From contig NZ_PZJN01000003.1 of the NCBI RefSeq assembly GCF_003206695.1, forward strand, positions 132,472 to 196,471: a DNA stretch of 64,000 bases, read 5' to 3'. The translations under genes and the position numbers were made by a program. Origin of the DNA: Salinicola halophyticus. Lineage in GTDB: Bacteria; Pseudomonadota; Gammaproteobacteria; Pseudomonadales; Halomonadaceae. The notes below the pieces were generated by a model that ran no database searches, was not told the DNA's origin, and saw nothing but the letters and a program-made list of their open reading frames with translations. Shown piece by piece: positions 57,164-64,000 of this stretch; within the stretch, counting starts at the first letter, position 1, and each line of letters opens with the position of its first letter.

Positions 57164-59332
57164 ATGCGAAACAATCAACCCGTGCTCGACCAGGAGTTCG
57201 CGATAAGCGACTCGGATTATCTTATTTCGCGAACCGATCTGACAGGCAGGATCACCTATGCCAACCCGGCTTTCGTCAGGGTCAGCGGTTTTAGCCGGGA
57301 AGAGCTGATCGGCGCCCCGCATAACCTCATCCGACATCCGGATATGCCGCCGGCGGCTTTCGCAGATCTCTGGAAGACGCTGGAGAAAGGCGAGAACTGG
57401 ACCGGGGTGATCAAGAACCGGCGCAAGGATGGATCGCATTACTGGGTCCAGTCGACCGTCACCCCCATCATCGAAGACGGCAAGATCGCCGGTTACACCT
57501 CGGTGCGCGTCAAGGTCGCCGATAAGCCACGCCAACTGGCGGAAAAGCACTATCCGCAGCTGCTGGCCGGTCGCAGGCGTGGCGTCAAGCTTGACCATGG
57601 CGAGTTGAAGCCGCGCGGGCTCGTCCCGGCAATTCGACGTCTCACTCTGCGCTCGCTGAAAGGGCGGCTGATTTCGATGATGGTGCTGGCGTTGATCGTG
57701 CTGGCCGGTAGCGGCGGTGTCTCGATGTATGCGCTGCATCAAGATGGCCAGCGGCTGCAGCAGCTGACCACCAACGGCCTGGAAGACCTGGTTCGGCTTC
57801 AGAAGATCGATCAACTGATGTCGAAGGGGCGAAATCTGGTCGACAAGCCGGTCAGCAACCCGATGGCTGCCGACCTGGCACCGGTCAACGAACAGGTCGA
57901 TGCGCTCATCGCCGAACTGAACGGGACCTGGGATGCCTTCTACCAGGATCGTCCCGTCAACCAGACGCCGGCCGCGGAGACCTTCGCCGCCGATCTTCAG
58001 CAGTACCGTGATGAAGGCCTGAAAGGGGTGATGGACGCGTTGAACGGGGGCGACTTCTACCAGTCCTACGTTGCCTACAACGACGTGCTGGCTGCCAACA
58101 GCGACAAGATCAGCACCGACCTGAACGCGCTGGTCGAAGCGAAGCGCGTGAGCGGAGCGGACATGGCGGCGAGTGCCGCCGAATCCCAGCGCACCACGAT
58201 GATCATTCTGCTTTCGTTGCTTGGGGCCGGCGCCATCCTGTTGATCATCGTGGGGCTGACGACGATACGGGCAACGCTCAAGCCCGTTCGCGAGGCGCTG
58301 GACTTCGCGCTGCAGATCGCCTCGGGCAATCTGGGAGCGACGCTGAAGCAGCGCGGCAATGACGAAGTGGGGCGGCTGATCGGGGCGCTCAACAGCATGC
58401 GCCAGAGCCTCGGCACGATCGTCGGCGACGTCAATTCGAACGTCGCGGTGGTGGCCCCGGCGACCCGGGATATCGCCAGCGGCAACGAGGATCTCTCCTC
58501 GCGGACCGAGCAGCAGGCTGCCTCGCTGGCCGAGACCGCCAGCAGCATGGAGCAGATGACGGCGACCGTGAAGCAGAACGCCGACAACGCCCGTCAGGCG
58601 AGTCAGCTCGCCGATGGCGCGACCGATACAGTGCGTCGCAGCGGCGAGGTGATGGGACAGGTCGTAGGTACGATGGGTCGCATCACCGACAGCTCGCGCA
58701 AGGTGGCGGATATTGTCGGCGTGATCGATTCGATCGCGTTCCAGACCAATATTCTGGCGCTGAATGCCTCCGTCGAGGCCGCCAGGGCCGGCGAACAGGG
58801 ACGCGGGTTTGCGGTGGTCGCGGGTGAAGTCCGCAATCTTGCCAGCCGCAGCGCCGATGCGGCCAAGGAGATTCGCAATCTGATCGACAGCTCGACTCAG
58901 GAAGTCGGTCACGGCGCCGATCTGGTCCGTCAGGCCGAAGGGTCGATCGAGGAAGTCGTCAACGCGGTGACTCGCGTCAACGATATCATCAGCGAAATTT
59001 CCGCCGCCTCCGAAGAGCAGACCAGCGGTATTCAGCAGATCAGTCAGGCGGTCGCGCAGATGGACGAAGTGACCCAGCAGAACGCCGAACGCGTGCAGAC
59101 GACGGCTTCCTCCGCGGCCGAACTGCGCGCCAGCGTCGACCATCTCGCAACCTCCATCGCCGTCTTCCGGTTGGCGGGCAGCGGAGAAGAGCGGGTGGTC
59201 GGCGGCGAGCCACGGGCGCCGCGCGAGCCCGTTGTTACCCCCCGGCATCAGCCGACGAACAAGCCGGCCACGCTTACCGCGAGCCCTCGTCGTGCGCTGA
59301 CGGATGACAACGAGGAGTGGGAGTCATTTTGA
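57164..59332 (+). CDS. Chemoreceptor with N-terminal PAS and periplasmic domain (Aer-like hybrid)
   Basis: The 722-residue product has an N-terminal PAS domain (about 10-125, [20 protein letters not shown] and [17 protein letters not shown], the Aer pattern). A membrane segment follows at about 171-192, then a periplasmic stretch of roughly 150 residues of mostly helical, four-helix-bundle character. A second membrane segment (about 346-370), HAMP and signalling hairpin follow, and the C-terminal EEWESF matches the WxxF tether for CheR/CheB. It combines a likely FAD/redox sensor with an outside sensor. AGGGA precedes the ATG at 57164. Cofactor and ligand are inferred. Confidence 0.88.
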   Translation: MRNNQPVLDQEFAISDSDYLISRTDLTGRITYANPAFVRVSGFSREELIGAPHNLIRHPDMPPAAFADLWKTLEKGENWTGVIKNRRKDGSHYWVQSTVTPIIEDGKIAGYTSVRVKVADKPRQLAEKHYPQLLAGRRRGVKLDHGELKPRGLVPAIRRLTLRSLKGRLISMMVLALIVLAGSGGVSMYALHQDGQRLQQLTTNGLEDLVRLQKIDQLMSKGRNLVDKPVSNPMAADLAPVNEQVDALIAELNGTWDAFYQDRPVNQTPAAETFAADLQQYRDEGLKGVMDALNGGDFYQSYVAYNDVLAANSDKISTDLNALVEAKRVSGADMAASAAESQRTTMIILLSLLGAGAILLIIVGLTTIRATLKPVREALDFALQIASGNLGATLKQRGNDEVGRLIGALNSMRQSLGTIVGDVNSNVAVVAPATRDIASGNEDLSSRTEQQAASLAETASSMEQMTATVKQNADNARQASQLADGATDTVRRSGEVMGQVVGTMGRITDSSRKVADIVGVIDSIAFQTNILALNASVEAARAGEQGRGFAVVAGEVRNLASRSADAAKEIRNLIDSSTQEVGHGADLVRQAEGSIEEVVNAVTRVNDIISEISAASEEQTSGIQQISQAVAQMDEVTQQNAERVQTTASSAAELRASVDHLATSIAVFRLAGSGEERVVGGEPRAPREPVVTPRHQPTNKPATLTASPRRALTDDNEEWESF

Positions 59333-59346
59333 AATCCGAGCCAGCC

Positions 59347-60243
59347 ATGTTCTCAGCTCCAGATCCCACTGTGAGCGTCGATGAGAACGCCGTGCGCTTT
59401 ACCCGGGATCTCGATTTTACCTTGCGGGATTTCGAGCGGATCCGGGATTTGATTTACCGCCGTGCCGGTATCGTCATGGCGGAGAACAAGCGGGAAATGG
59501 TGTACAGCCGGCTGGCCAAGCGCCTGCGACTGCATGGCATGACGCGTTTTGGTGACTATCTGGACCGGCTGGAGGGACGAGCCGAGTCCGAGGAGTGGGA
59601 GGCCTTCACCAACGCTCTCACCACCAATCTGACGGCGTTCTTTCGCGAATCCCATCACTTCCCGGTGCTGGCCGAGGAAGTACGCCGACGCGGTACCGGG
59701 ATCAAGATCTGGTGCGCCGGCGCCTCGACCGGGGAAGAGCCTTACTCCCTGGCAATGACGGTGAGAGAAACGCTGGGCCCGGCGGCCTCGCAGGTGAAAA
59801 TCCTGGCGACCGATATCGACACCGAGGCGTTGAATACCGCTCGCGCCGGGGTCTATGCGCTGGAAACGGTGGAAAAGCTCGGTGAGGTTCGCTGTCGGCA
59901 ATTCTTTCAACGCGGCAGTGGCAGCCGTGCCGGCAAGGCTCGAGTACGACCTGAACTGGCGGCGATGATCGATTTTCGTCCGCTCAATCTGGTCACTGGT
60001 TCATGGTCGATCAACGGCCCTTTCGACATCATTTTCTGTCGCAACGTCATGATCTACTTCGACAGAGAGACGCAGACGAACATTCTGCGGCGATTTTCCG
60101 CCCAGATGAAGCCGGATGGTCTGCTGTTTGCCGGTCACTCCGAGAACTTCTCCTTTCTGAGTCAGGCTTTTCGTTTGAGAGGTCAGACCGTTTACACATT
60201 GGCATCACCCTCGTCGCGGGCGATGCCGGATGCCTCACGCTAG
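59347..60243 (+). CDS. cheR: Chemotaxis receptor methyltransferase CheR
   Basis: The 298-residue product begins with the small helical N-domain (FERIRDLIYRRAGIVMAENKREMVYSRLAKRL) followed by NLTAFFRESHHFPVLAEE and the SAM-binding motif IKIWCAGASTGEEPYSLAM, FCRNVMIYFD and GLLFAGHSENFSFL. It methylates receptor glutamates. The start is uncertain: ATG 59347 has no good ribosome binding site, while a TTG at 59329 has GGGAG five bases upstream and overlaps the receptor stop (TTGA), giving six more residues. It is coupled to receptor 2 and followed by cheB. Confidence 0.94.
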   Translation: MFSAPDPTVSVDENAVRFTRDLDFTLRDFERIRDLIYRRAGIVMAENKREMVYSRLAKRLRLHGMTRFGDYLDRLEGRAESEEWEAFTNALTTNLTAFFRESHHFPVLAEEVRRRGTGIKIWCAGASTGEEPYSLAMTVRETLGPAASQVKILATDIDTEALNTARAGVYALETVEKLGEVRCRQFFQRGSGSRAGKARVRPELAAMIDFRPLNLVTGSWSINGPFDIIFCRNVMIYFDRETQTNILRRFSAQMKPDGLLFAGHSENFSFLSQAFRLRGQTVYTLASPSSRAMPDASR

Positions 60244-60253
60244 GGAGTGAGCG

Positions 60254-61324
60254 GTGAAACCGACGATCAAAGTGCTCTGTGTCGATGACTCGGCGCTCAT
60301 TCGCGATCTGATGACCAAGATCATCGACGCCCAGCCCGACATGACCGTGGTGGCCACGGCGCCGGATCCGCTGGTCGCCCGTGACCTGATCAAGCAGCAC
60401 AACCCCGACGTGTTGACGCTCGATGTCGAGATGCCGCGCATGGACGGTCTGGATTTTCTCGAGCGGCTGATGCGATTGCGCCCCATGCCGGTGCTGATGA
60501 TTTCGTCGCTGACCCGGCGCGGGTCCGAGATTACGCTGAGGGCACTGGAACTGGGCGCAGTAGACTTCGTGGCCAAGCCGGAAGTCGGCATTCGTGAAGG
60601 CATGCTGGAGTATGCCGACTTGATCGCCGACAAGATCCGCGCCGCCGCGCAGTCCCGCCCGCAACCGCTTCAGCAACATCGAACAGCGACACCAGCGGCG
60701 CCACCGCGGGTACTCAAGGCGCCGATTCTCTCCAGCGAGAAGATCATCATTATTGGTGCCTCCACGGGGGGGACCGAGGCGATCCGTCAGGTCATCGAAC
60801 CATTGCCGGCCAACAGTCCTGCGGTGTTGATTACCCAGCACATGCCGGGCGGCTTCACCCGCTCCTTCGCCGAACGTCTCGATCGACTCTGCCGTGTCAC
60901 GGTCAAGGAGGCGGAAGCGGGAGAGCGCGTGTTACCCGGTCACGTTTACATCGCGCCGGGCGACTGGCACATGCGGCTGGCGCGTTCGGGCGCCAACTAC
61001 GTGATCGCGCTCGACGAGAGCCCACCCGTGAACCGTCACCGGCCCTCGGTCGATGTCTTGTTCGAGTCCGCGGCCGCCTGCGCGGGGCGCAACGCTCTGG
61101 GGGTCATCCTTACCGGCATGGGCCGTGACGGTGCGGTCGGCCTGCTGAAAATGCGCGAGGCCGGCGCGCATACCGTCGCGCAGGACGAGGCAAGCTGTGT
61201 GGTCTTCGGCATGCCCAAGGAGGCGATCGCGCTCGGCGGAGCGACGGAGGTCATTGCGCTGACCGATATTGCCGGCCATCTGGTTCAGCAGATGCACCTG
61301 GCGGGACGCGCGCAGCGCGTATAG
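60254..61324 (+). CDS. cheB: Chemotaxis methylesterase/glutamine deamidase CheB
   Basis: The 356-residue product has a receiver domain (1-120) with phosphoacceptor Asp57 ([12 protein letters not shown]), a Gln/Pro-rich linker, and the methylesterase domain with catalytic Ser170 (GASTGGTEA), His196 (ITQHMPGGF) and Asp292 ([10 protein letters not shown]). Phosphorylation by CheA activates it to demethylate receptors. It starts with GTG at 60254, preceded by AGGGAG at good spacing, ten bases after cheR. Confidence 0.96.
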   Translation: MKPTIKVLCVDDSALIRDLMTKIIDAQPDMTVVATAPDPLVARDLIKQHNPDVLTLDVEMPRMDGLDFLERLMRLRPMPVLMISSLTRRGSEITLRALELGAVDFVAKPEVGIREGMLEYADLIADKIRAAAQSRPQPLQQHRTATPAAPPRVLKAPILSSEKIIIIGASTGGTEAIRQVIEPLPANSPAVLITQHMPGGFTRSFAERLDRLCRVTVKEAEAGERVLPGHVYIAPGDWHMRLARSGANYVIALDESPPVNRHRPSVDVLFESAAACAGRNALGVILTGMGRDGAVGLLKMREAGAHTVAQDEASCVVFGMPKEAIALGGATEVIALTDIAGHLVQQMHLAGRAQRV

Positions 61325-61334
61325 ACAGCACCTG

Positions 61335-61361
61335 TAAAGCGAACGGTCATGCTGCCGATAA
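61335..61361 (+). promoter_or_regulatory. cheY: Sigma-28 promoter of cheYZ
   Basis: TAAAGCGA, 11 bases, GCCGATAA; 40 bases before cheY. It makes cheY-cheZ (and perhaps flhBA) independent of the upstream receptor operon. Confidence 0.82.
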
Positions 61362-61401
61362 TTCACGGCATGCCCGCCTAACGAATCGAAGAGGAAAGAC
61401 G

Positions 61402-61791
61402 ATGGCTGACAAGAACATGAGCATTCTGGTGGTGGACGATTTCCCGACCATGCGTCGGATCGTCCGCAGCCTGCTCAAGGAGCTCGGATTCGAGAACGTA
61501 GAAGAGGCCGAGGATGGTCAGGAAGCGTTGACCAAGCTGCGAACCGGCGCGTTCGAGTTCGTGGTCTCCGACTGGAACATGCCCAATCTCGACGGTCTGG
61601 AGATGCTCAAGGAGATCCGGCAGGACCCCCAGCTCTCTTCGCTGCCCGTGCTGATGGTGACGGCCGAAGCCAAGAAAGAGAATATCATCGCAGCCGCCCA
61701 GGCAGGCGCCAACGGCTATGTGGTCAAGCCTTTCACCGCCGCCACGCTCGAAGAAAAGCTCAACAAAATTTTCGAAAAACTGGGCAAGTGA
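61402..61791 (+). CDS. cheY: Chemotaxis response regulator CheY
   Basis: The 129-residue single receiver domain has the acidic pair ([11 protein letters not shown]), phosphoacceptor Asp57 in [16 protein letters not shown] and conserved Thr ([12 protein letters not shown]) and Lys (YVVKPFT). Phospho-CheY binds FliM to switch rotation. AGAGGAAAG precedes the ATG. It is followed after 19 bases by cheZ, the enteric arrangement. Confidence 0.97.
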   Translation: MADKNMSILVVDDFPTMRRIVRSLLKELGFENVEEAEDGQEALTKLRTGAFEFVVSDWNMPNLDGLEMLKEIRQDPQLSSLPVLMVTAEAKKENIIAAAQAGANGYVVKPFTAATLEEKLNKIFEKLGK

Positions 61792-61810
61792 CGCCTACGG
61801 AGGGTAGATC

Positions 61811-62479
61811 ATGAGTGGTGCCAACCCTCAGACCAGCGTGGCGGAAAGTGCGGCTCCCGACGACCTGATTCGCCGTATCGGCCATTTGACGCGCATGCTG
61901 CGCGAGAACATGCGCGAGCTGGGCCTCGACAAGGAGGTGGAGAAGGCGGCCCAGGCGATTCCCGATGCCCGCGACCGGCTCAGCTACGTTGCGTCGATGA
62001 CCGAGCAGGCGGCGGAACGCTCGTTGAACGCCATCGACAACGCCCAGCCGCTGCAGAACGGGCTCGAGCGCGAGGCGATCGCTCTCGACGAGCGGTGGGA
62101 TTCGTGGTTCGCCGAACCCAAGGCGTTGAACGAGGCCAAGGCGCTGGTGAAGGACACTCGTGCCTATCTTCAGGATGTGCCCAAGAAGACCAGTGCCACC
62201 AATGCGCAGCTGCTCGAGATCATGATGGCCCAGGATTTTCAGGATCTCACCGGGCAGGTCATCAAGAAGATGATGGAAGTGATCCACGAGATCGAGCAGC
62301 AACTGGTGCAGGTGTTGATCGACAACGCCCCGGAGGGCGCCGAACGTCGGGACTCGGCGAATCCGACGGCTGCGAAACCCAACTCGCTGCTCAATGGACC
62401 GCAGGTCAATCCCCAGGCTGCCGATGTTGTCAGTAGCCAGGACCAGGTCGACGATCTGCTCGATAGCCTGGGATTCTGA
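61811..62479 (+). CDS. cheZ: CheY-P phosphatase CheZ
   Basis: The 222-residue helical product has the active-site segment [19 protein letters not shown], with Asp145 and Gln149 equivalent to Asp143 and Gln147 of E. coli. The C-terminal CheY-tethering helix ends in [12 protein letters not shown]. It speeds up dephosphorylation of CheY. AGGGT stands before the ATG. A hairpin follows 46 bases later. Confidence 0.95.
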   Translation: MSGANPQTSVAESAAPDDLIRRIGHLTRMLRENMRELGLDKEVEKAAQAIPDARDRLSYVASMTEQAAERSLNAIDNAQPLQNGLEREAIALDERWDSWFAEPKALNEAKALVKDTRAYLQDVPKKTSATNAQLLEIMMAQDFQDLTGQVIKKMMEVIHEIEQQLVQVLIDNAPEGAERRDSANPTAAKPNSLLNGPQVNPQAADVVSSQDQVDDLLDSLGF

Positions 62480-62525
62480 GCGCGCCGGTCGTAACTGACA
62501 GACCCCGTTGTACATCCTACCTTCC

Positions 62526-62555
62526 GAAATAGCAGGGTCTTACTCCTGCTATTTC
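62526..62555 (+). terminator. Hairpin after cheZ, possible terminator
   Basis: A perfect 11-bp stem GAAATAGCAGG with its complement around eight bases, but only a T-poor tail (TCCCTTT). It may be a weak terminator or an mRNA end-protecting hairpin between cheZ and flhB. Confidence 0.55.
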
Positions 62556-62654
62556 TCCCTTTGCCATGTCGTCACTCCCAGCAGAATAGCGCCCACGGAT
62601 TCATGTCGCCGATAGTGGCGACGACGGTGGCGATGACTGTGGTGGAGTGCGCGC

Positions 62655-63818
62655 TTGGCCGAGCAGAACGACAGTGATCAGGAAAAGACCGAACCGGCCA
62701 CACCCAGGCGAATCGAAAAAGCGCGTGAGGAAGGGCAGGTGGCGCGTTCGCGCGAGCTCGCCACCTTTCTGTTGCTGGTCAGCGGCGTCATGGGTCTGTG
62801 GTTCCTGGGGAACCATCTCTACGACGAGCTCTCCATCGTCATGGAGCAGGCGTTCCTGTTCGATCACGGGCTGGCGTTCGACACCTCCCGCATGCTCAGC
62901 CATGTCTGGCTGCTGGGCCAGAATACGCTGATCGCGTTATTGCCGTTGTTCCTGCTGTTCACGGTCGCCGCGATTCTGGGACCGACGATGCTGGGCGGCT
63001 GGCTGCTGTCGGCAAAATCGCTTCAGCCTCAGTTGAGCAAGCTCAATCCGCTCAAGGGGCTGAAGCGGATGTTCTCGAGTCAGGCGCTGGCGGAACTGGG
63101 CAAGGCCATTGCCAAATCGGTGCTGGTGGGGGGCGTTGCCGTGGCCTATCTCTGGGCTCAGCGCGGCACGCTGCTCGGTCTGATGGAGATGCCGATTCAG
63201 CAGGCTCTGGCCACGGCGATGCGTCTGGCGGCCATCGGCTGTGCGCTGATCGTCACCTCGATGATCTTCGTCATTCTGATCGATGTGCCGTACCAGATCT
63301 GGAGCCACAACAAGAAGCTTCGCATGAGCCGCGAAGACATCCGCCAGGAGCACAAGGAGTCGGAAGGCGACCCGCACGTGAAAGGGCGCATCCGCTCCCA
63401 GCAGCAGGCGATGGCGAGACGACGCATGATGAGCAAGGTGCCGACCGCCGACGTGATCGTGACCAACCCGACCCACTACGCGGTGGCACTGAGCTACCAG
63501 CAGGACTCGATGGCGGCGCCGAGGGTCATTGCCAAGGGGGCCGACCAGGTGGCGGCCAAAATCCGCGAGCTCGGCGACGATAACCGGGTGCCACGGCTGG
63601 AAGCACCGCCGCTGGCTCGCGCGCTCTACCATCACGTCGATCTGGAGCAGGAAATTCCGGGCGATCTCTATACCGCGGTGGCCGAGGTGTTGGCCTGGGC
63701 GTTCCGGCTCAAGCAAGTAGAAACCGAAGGCGGCGACATGCCGCCGGCGCCACGGGATCTGACCGTGCCACCGGCGTTCGATGATGCCGTACCTGATTCA
63801 TCCAAGGAGAGTGAATGA
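62655..63818 (+). CDS. flhB: Flagellar export apparatus protein FlhB
   Basis: The 387-residue product has the N-terminal EKTEPATPRRIEKAREEGQVARSRELAT signature, four membrane segments, and the cytoplasmic domain with the autocleavage site N271-PTH in VIVTNPTHYAVALSY. Self-cleavage switches export from rod/hook to filament proteins. It starts with TTG at 62655, preceded by GGAG. Its stop overlaps the flhA start by four bases (ATGA). Compare the truncated paralogue flhX at 48928. Confidence 0.95.
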   Translation: MAEQNDSDQEKTEPATPRRIEKAREEGQVARSRELATFLLLVSGVMGLWFLGNHLYDELSIVMEQAFLFDHGLAFDTSRMLSHVWLLGQNTLIALLPLFLLFTVAAILGPTMLGGWLLSAKSLQPQLSKLNPLKGLKRMFSSQALAELGKAIAKSVLVGGVAVAYLWAQRGTLLGLMEMPIQQALATAMRLAAIGCALIVTSMIFVILIDVPYQIWSHNKKLRMSREDIRQEHKESEGDPHVKGRIRSQQQAMARRRMMSKVPTADVIVTNPTHYAVALSYQQDSMAAPRVIAKGADQVAAKIRELGDDNRVPRLEAPPLARALYHHVDLEQEIPGDLYTAVAEVLAWAFRLKQVETEGGDMPPAPRDLTVPPAFDDAVPDSSKESE

Positions 63819-64000
63819 ACGCGCTCACCCAGTGGTTCGGTCAGCGCAAATGGCCGGGCGAAACGCAGTACAAGGTGCTCGCTGGCCCAGTCCTGATCAT
63901 CATGATCCTGTCGATGATGATCCTGCCGCTGCCGCCATTCGCGCTCGATCTGTTCTTCACTTTCAATATCGCGCTGTCGATCATGGTGCTTCTGGTCAGC
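63815..64000 (+). CDS. flhA: Flagellar export apparatus protein FlhA, 5' part only
   Basis: The first 62 codons are present; the gene runs off the right edge. They read as a short basic cytoplasmic start and then two hydrophobic stretches, VLAGPVLIIMILSMMILPLP and FFTFNIALSIMVLLVS, the known FlhA N-terminus. AAGGAGAG stands before the ATG, which overlaps the flhB stop. FlhA forms the export gate ring. Confidence 0.9.
   Translation, partial: MNALTQWFGQRKWPGETQYKVLAGPVLIIMILSMMILPLPPFALDLFFTFNIALSIMVLLVS

Noticed and set aside
57056-59248. Long open frame antisense to receptor 2 (730 codons)
   Set aside because: It mirrors the codon bias of the true receptor gene on the other strand, has no ribosome binding site and no recognisable motif; the plus-strand protein has clear PAS and signalling domains.
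62604-62622. Sigma-28 -10-like GCCGATAG before flhB
   Set aside because: It is part of an inverted repeat GTCGCC/GGCGAC, and no TAAA-type -35 stands 11-12 bases upstream.

Overview
The window is GC-rich, gene-dense chromosomal DNA of a motile Gammaproteobacterium, most likely a member of the Halomonadaceae (Halomonas/Chromohalobacter/Salinicola type). The reasons are the lexA-psrA-nagZ synteny shared with pseudomonads, an enteric-style flhDC-motAB-cheAW-receptors-cheRBYZ-flhBA block driven by FlhDC and sigma-28, an RNase J-like nuclease, PpsA/PpsR and GlnS/CysS. The genus is inferred from gene content only. No insertion sequence, prophage, integrase or CRISPR array was seen.

Layout. 1-9.2 kb: an H-NS/MvaT-like protein, an RNase J-like hydrolase, purU, a lexA-dinB operon facing psrA, then nagZ, hpt and ppsR. 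9.5-17.6 kb: ppsA, a membrane-anchored glycerophosphodiesterase, an outer-membrane barrel protein and acnB. 18-22.7 kb: miaE and a 1299-residue SARP/AfsR-like regulator. 22.8-29.3 kb: lpxH, ppiB, glnS-cysS, mtnN and folD. 29.5-29.9 kb: four tRNA genes (Pro, Arg, His, His). 30.3-38.9 kb: the proteostasis cluster tig-clpP-clpX-lon-hupB-ppiD. 39-45.2 kb: an MDR oxidoreductase, a YkgJ-like protein, queC-queE-queD, a cytosolic asparaginase, a CBS-domain protein and one unrecognised gene. 45.4-64 kb: a flagellar and chemotaxis block, fliD-fliS-fliT-fliK-flhX, flhDC, motAB, cheAW, two receptors, cheR, cheB, cheY, cheZ, flhB and the start of flhA, which runs off the right end.

How the genes work together. 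Five sigma-28 (FliA) promoter matches (45331, 50594, 55297, 57056 and 61335) lie before fliD, motA, receptor 1, receptor 2 and cheY. Each pairs a TAAA/TCAA-type -35 with GCCGATNN at 11 or 12 bases. Many genes abut or overlap by 1-4 bases (motA/motB, cheA/cheW, fliT/fliK, flhB/flhA, queE/queD), implying translational coupling.

The most unusual structural signal is a set of eight short, imperfect tandem-repeat arrays with 13-, 14-, 15- or 27-bp units. They lie in the leaders of purU (two arrays), lexA, nagZ, ppsA/ppsR, mtnN, tig and queE, each with a different unit sequence. Other points worth a second look are a strong terminator-like hairpin whose 3' arm contains the ribosome binding site of the MDR oxidoreductase gene, and an eight-G tract in cheA next to the phosphorylated histidine codon.
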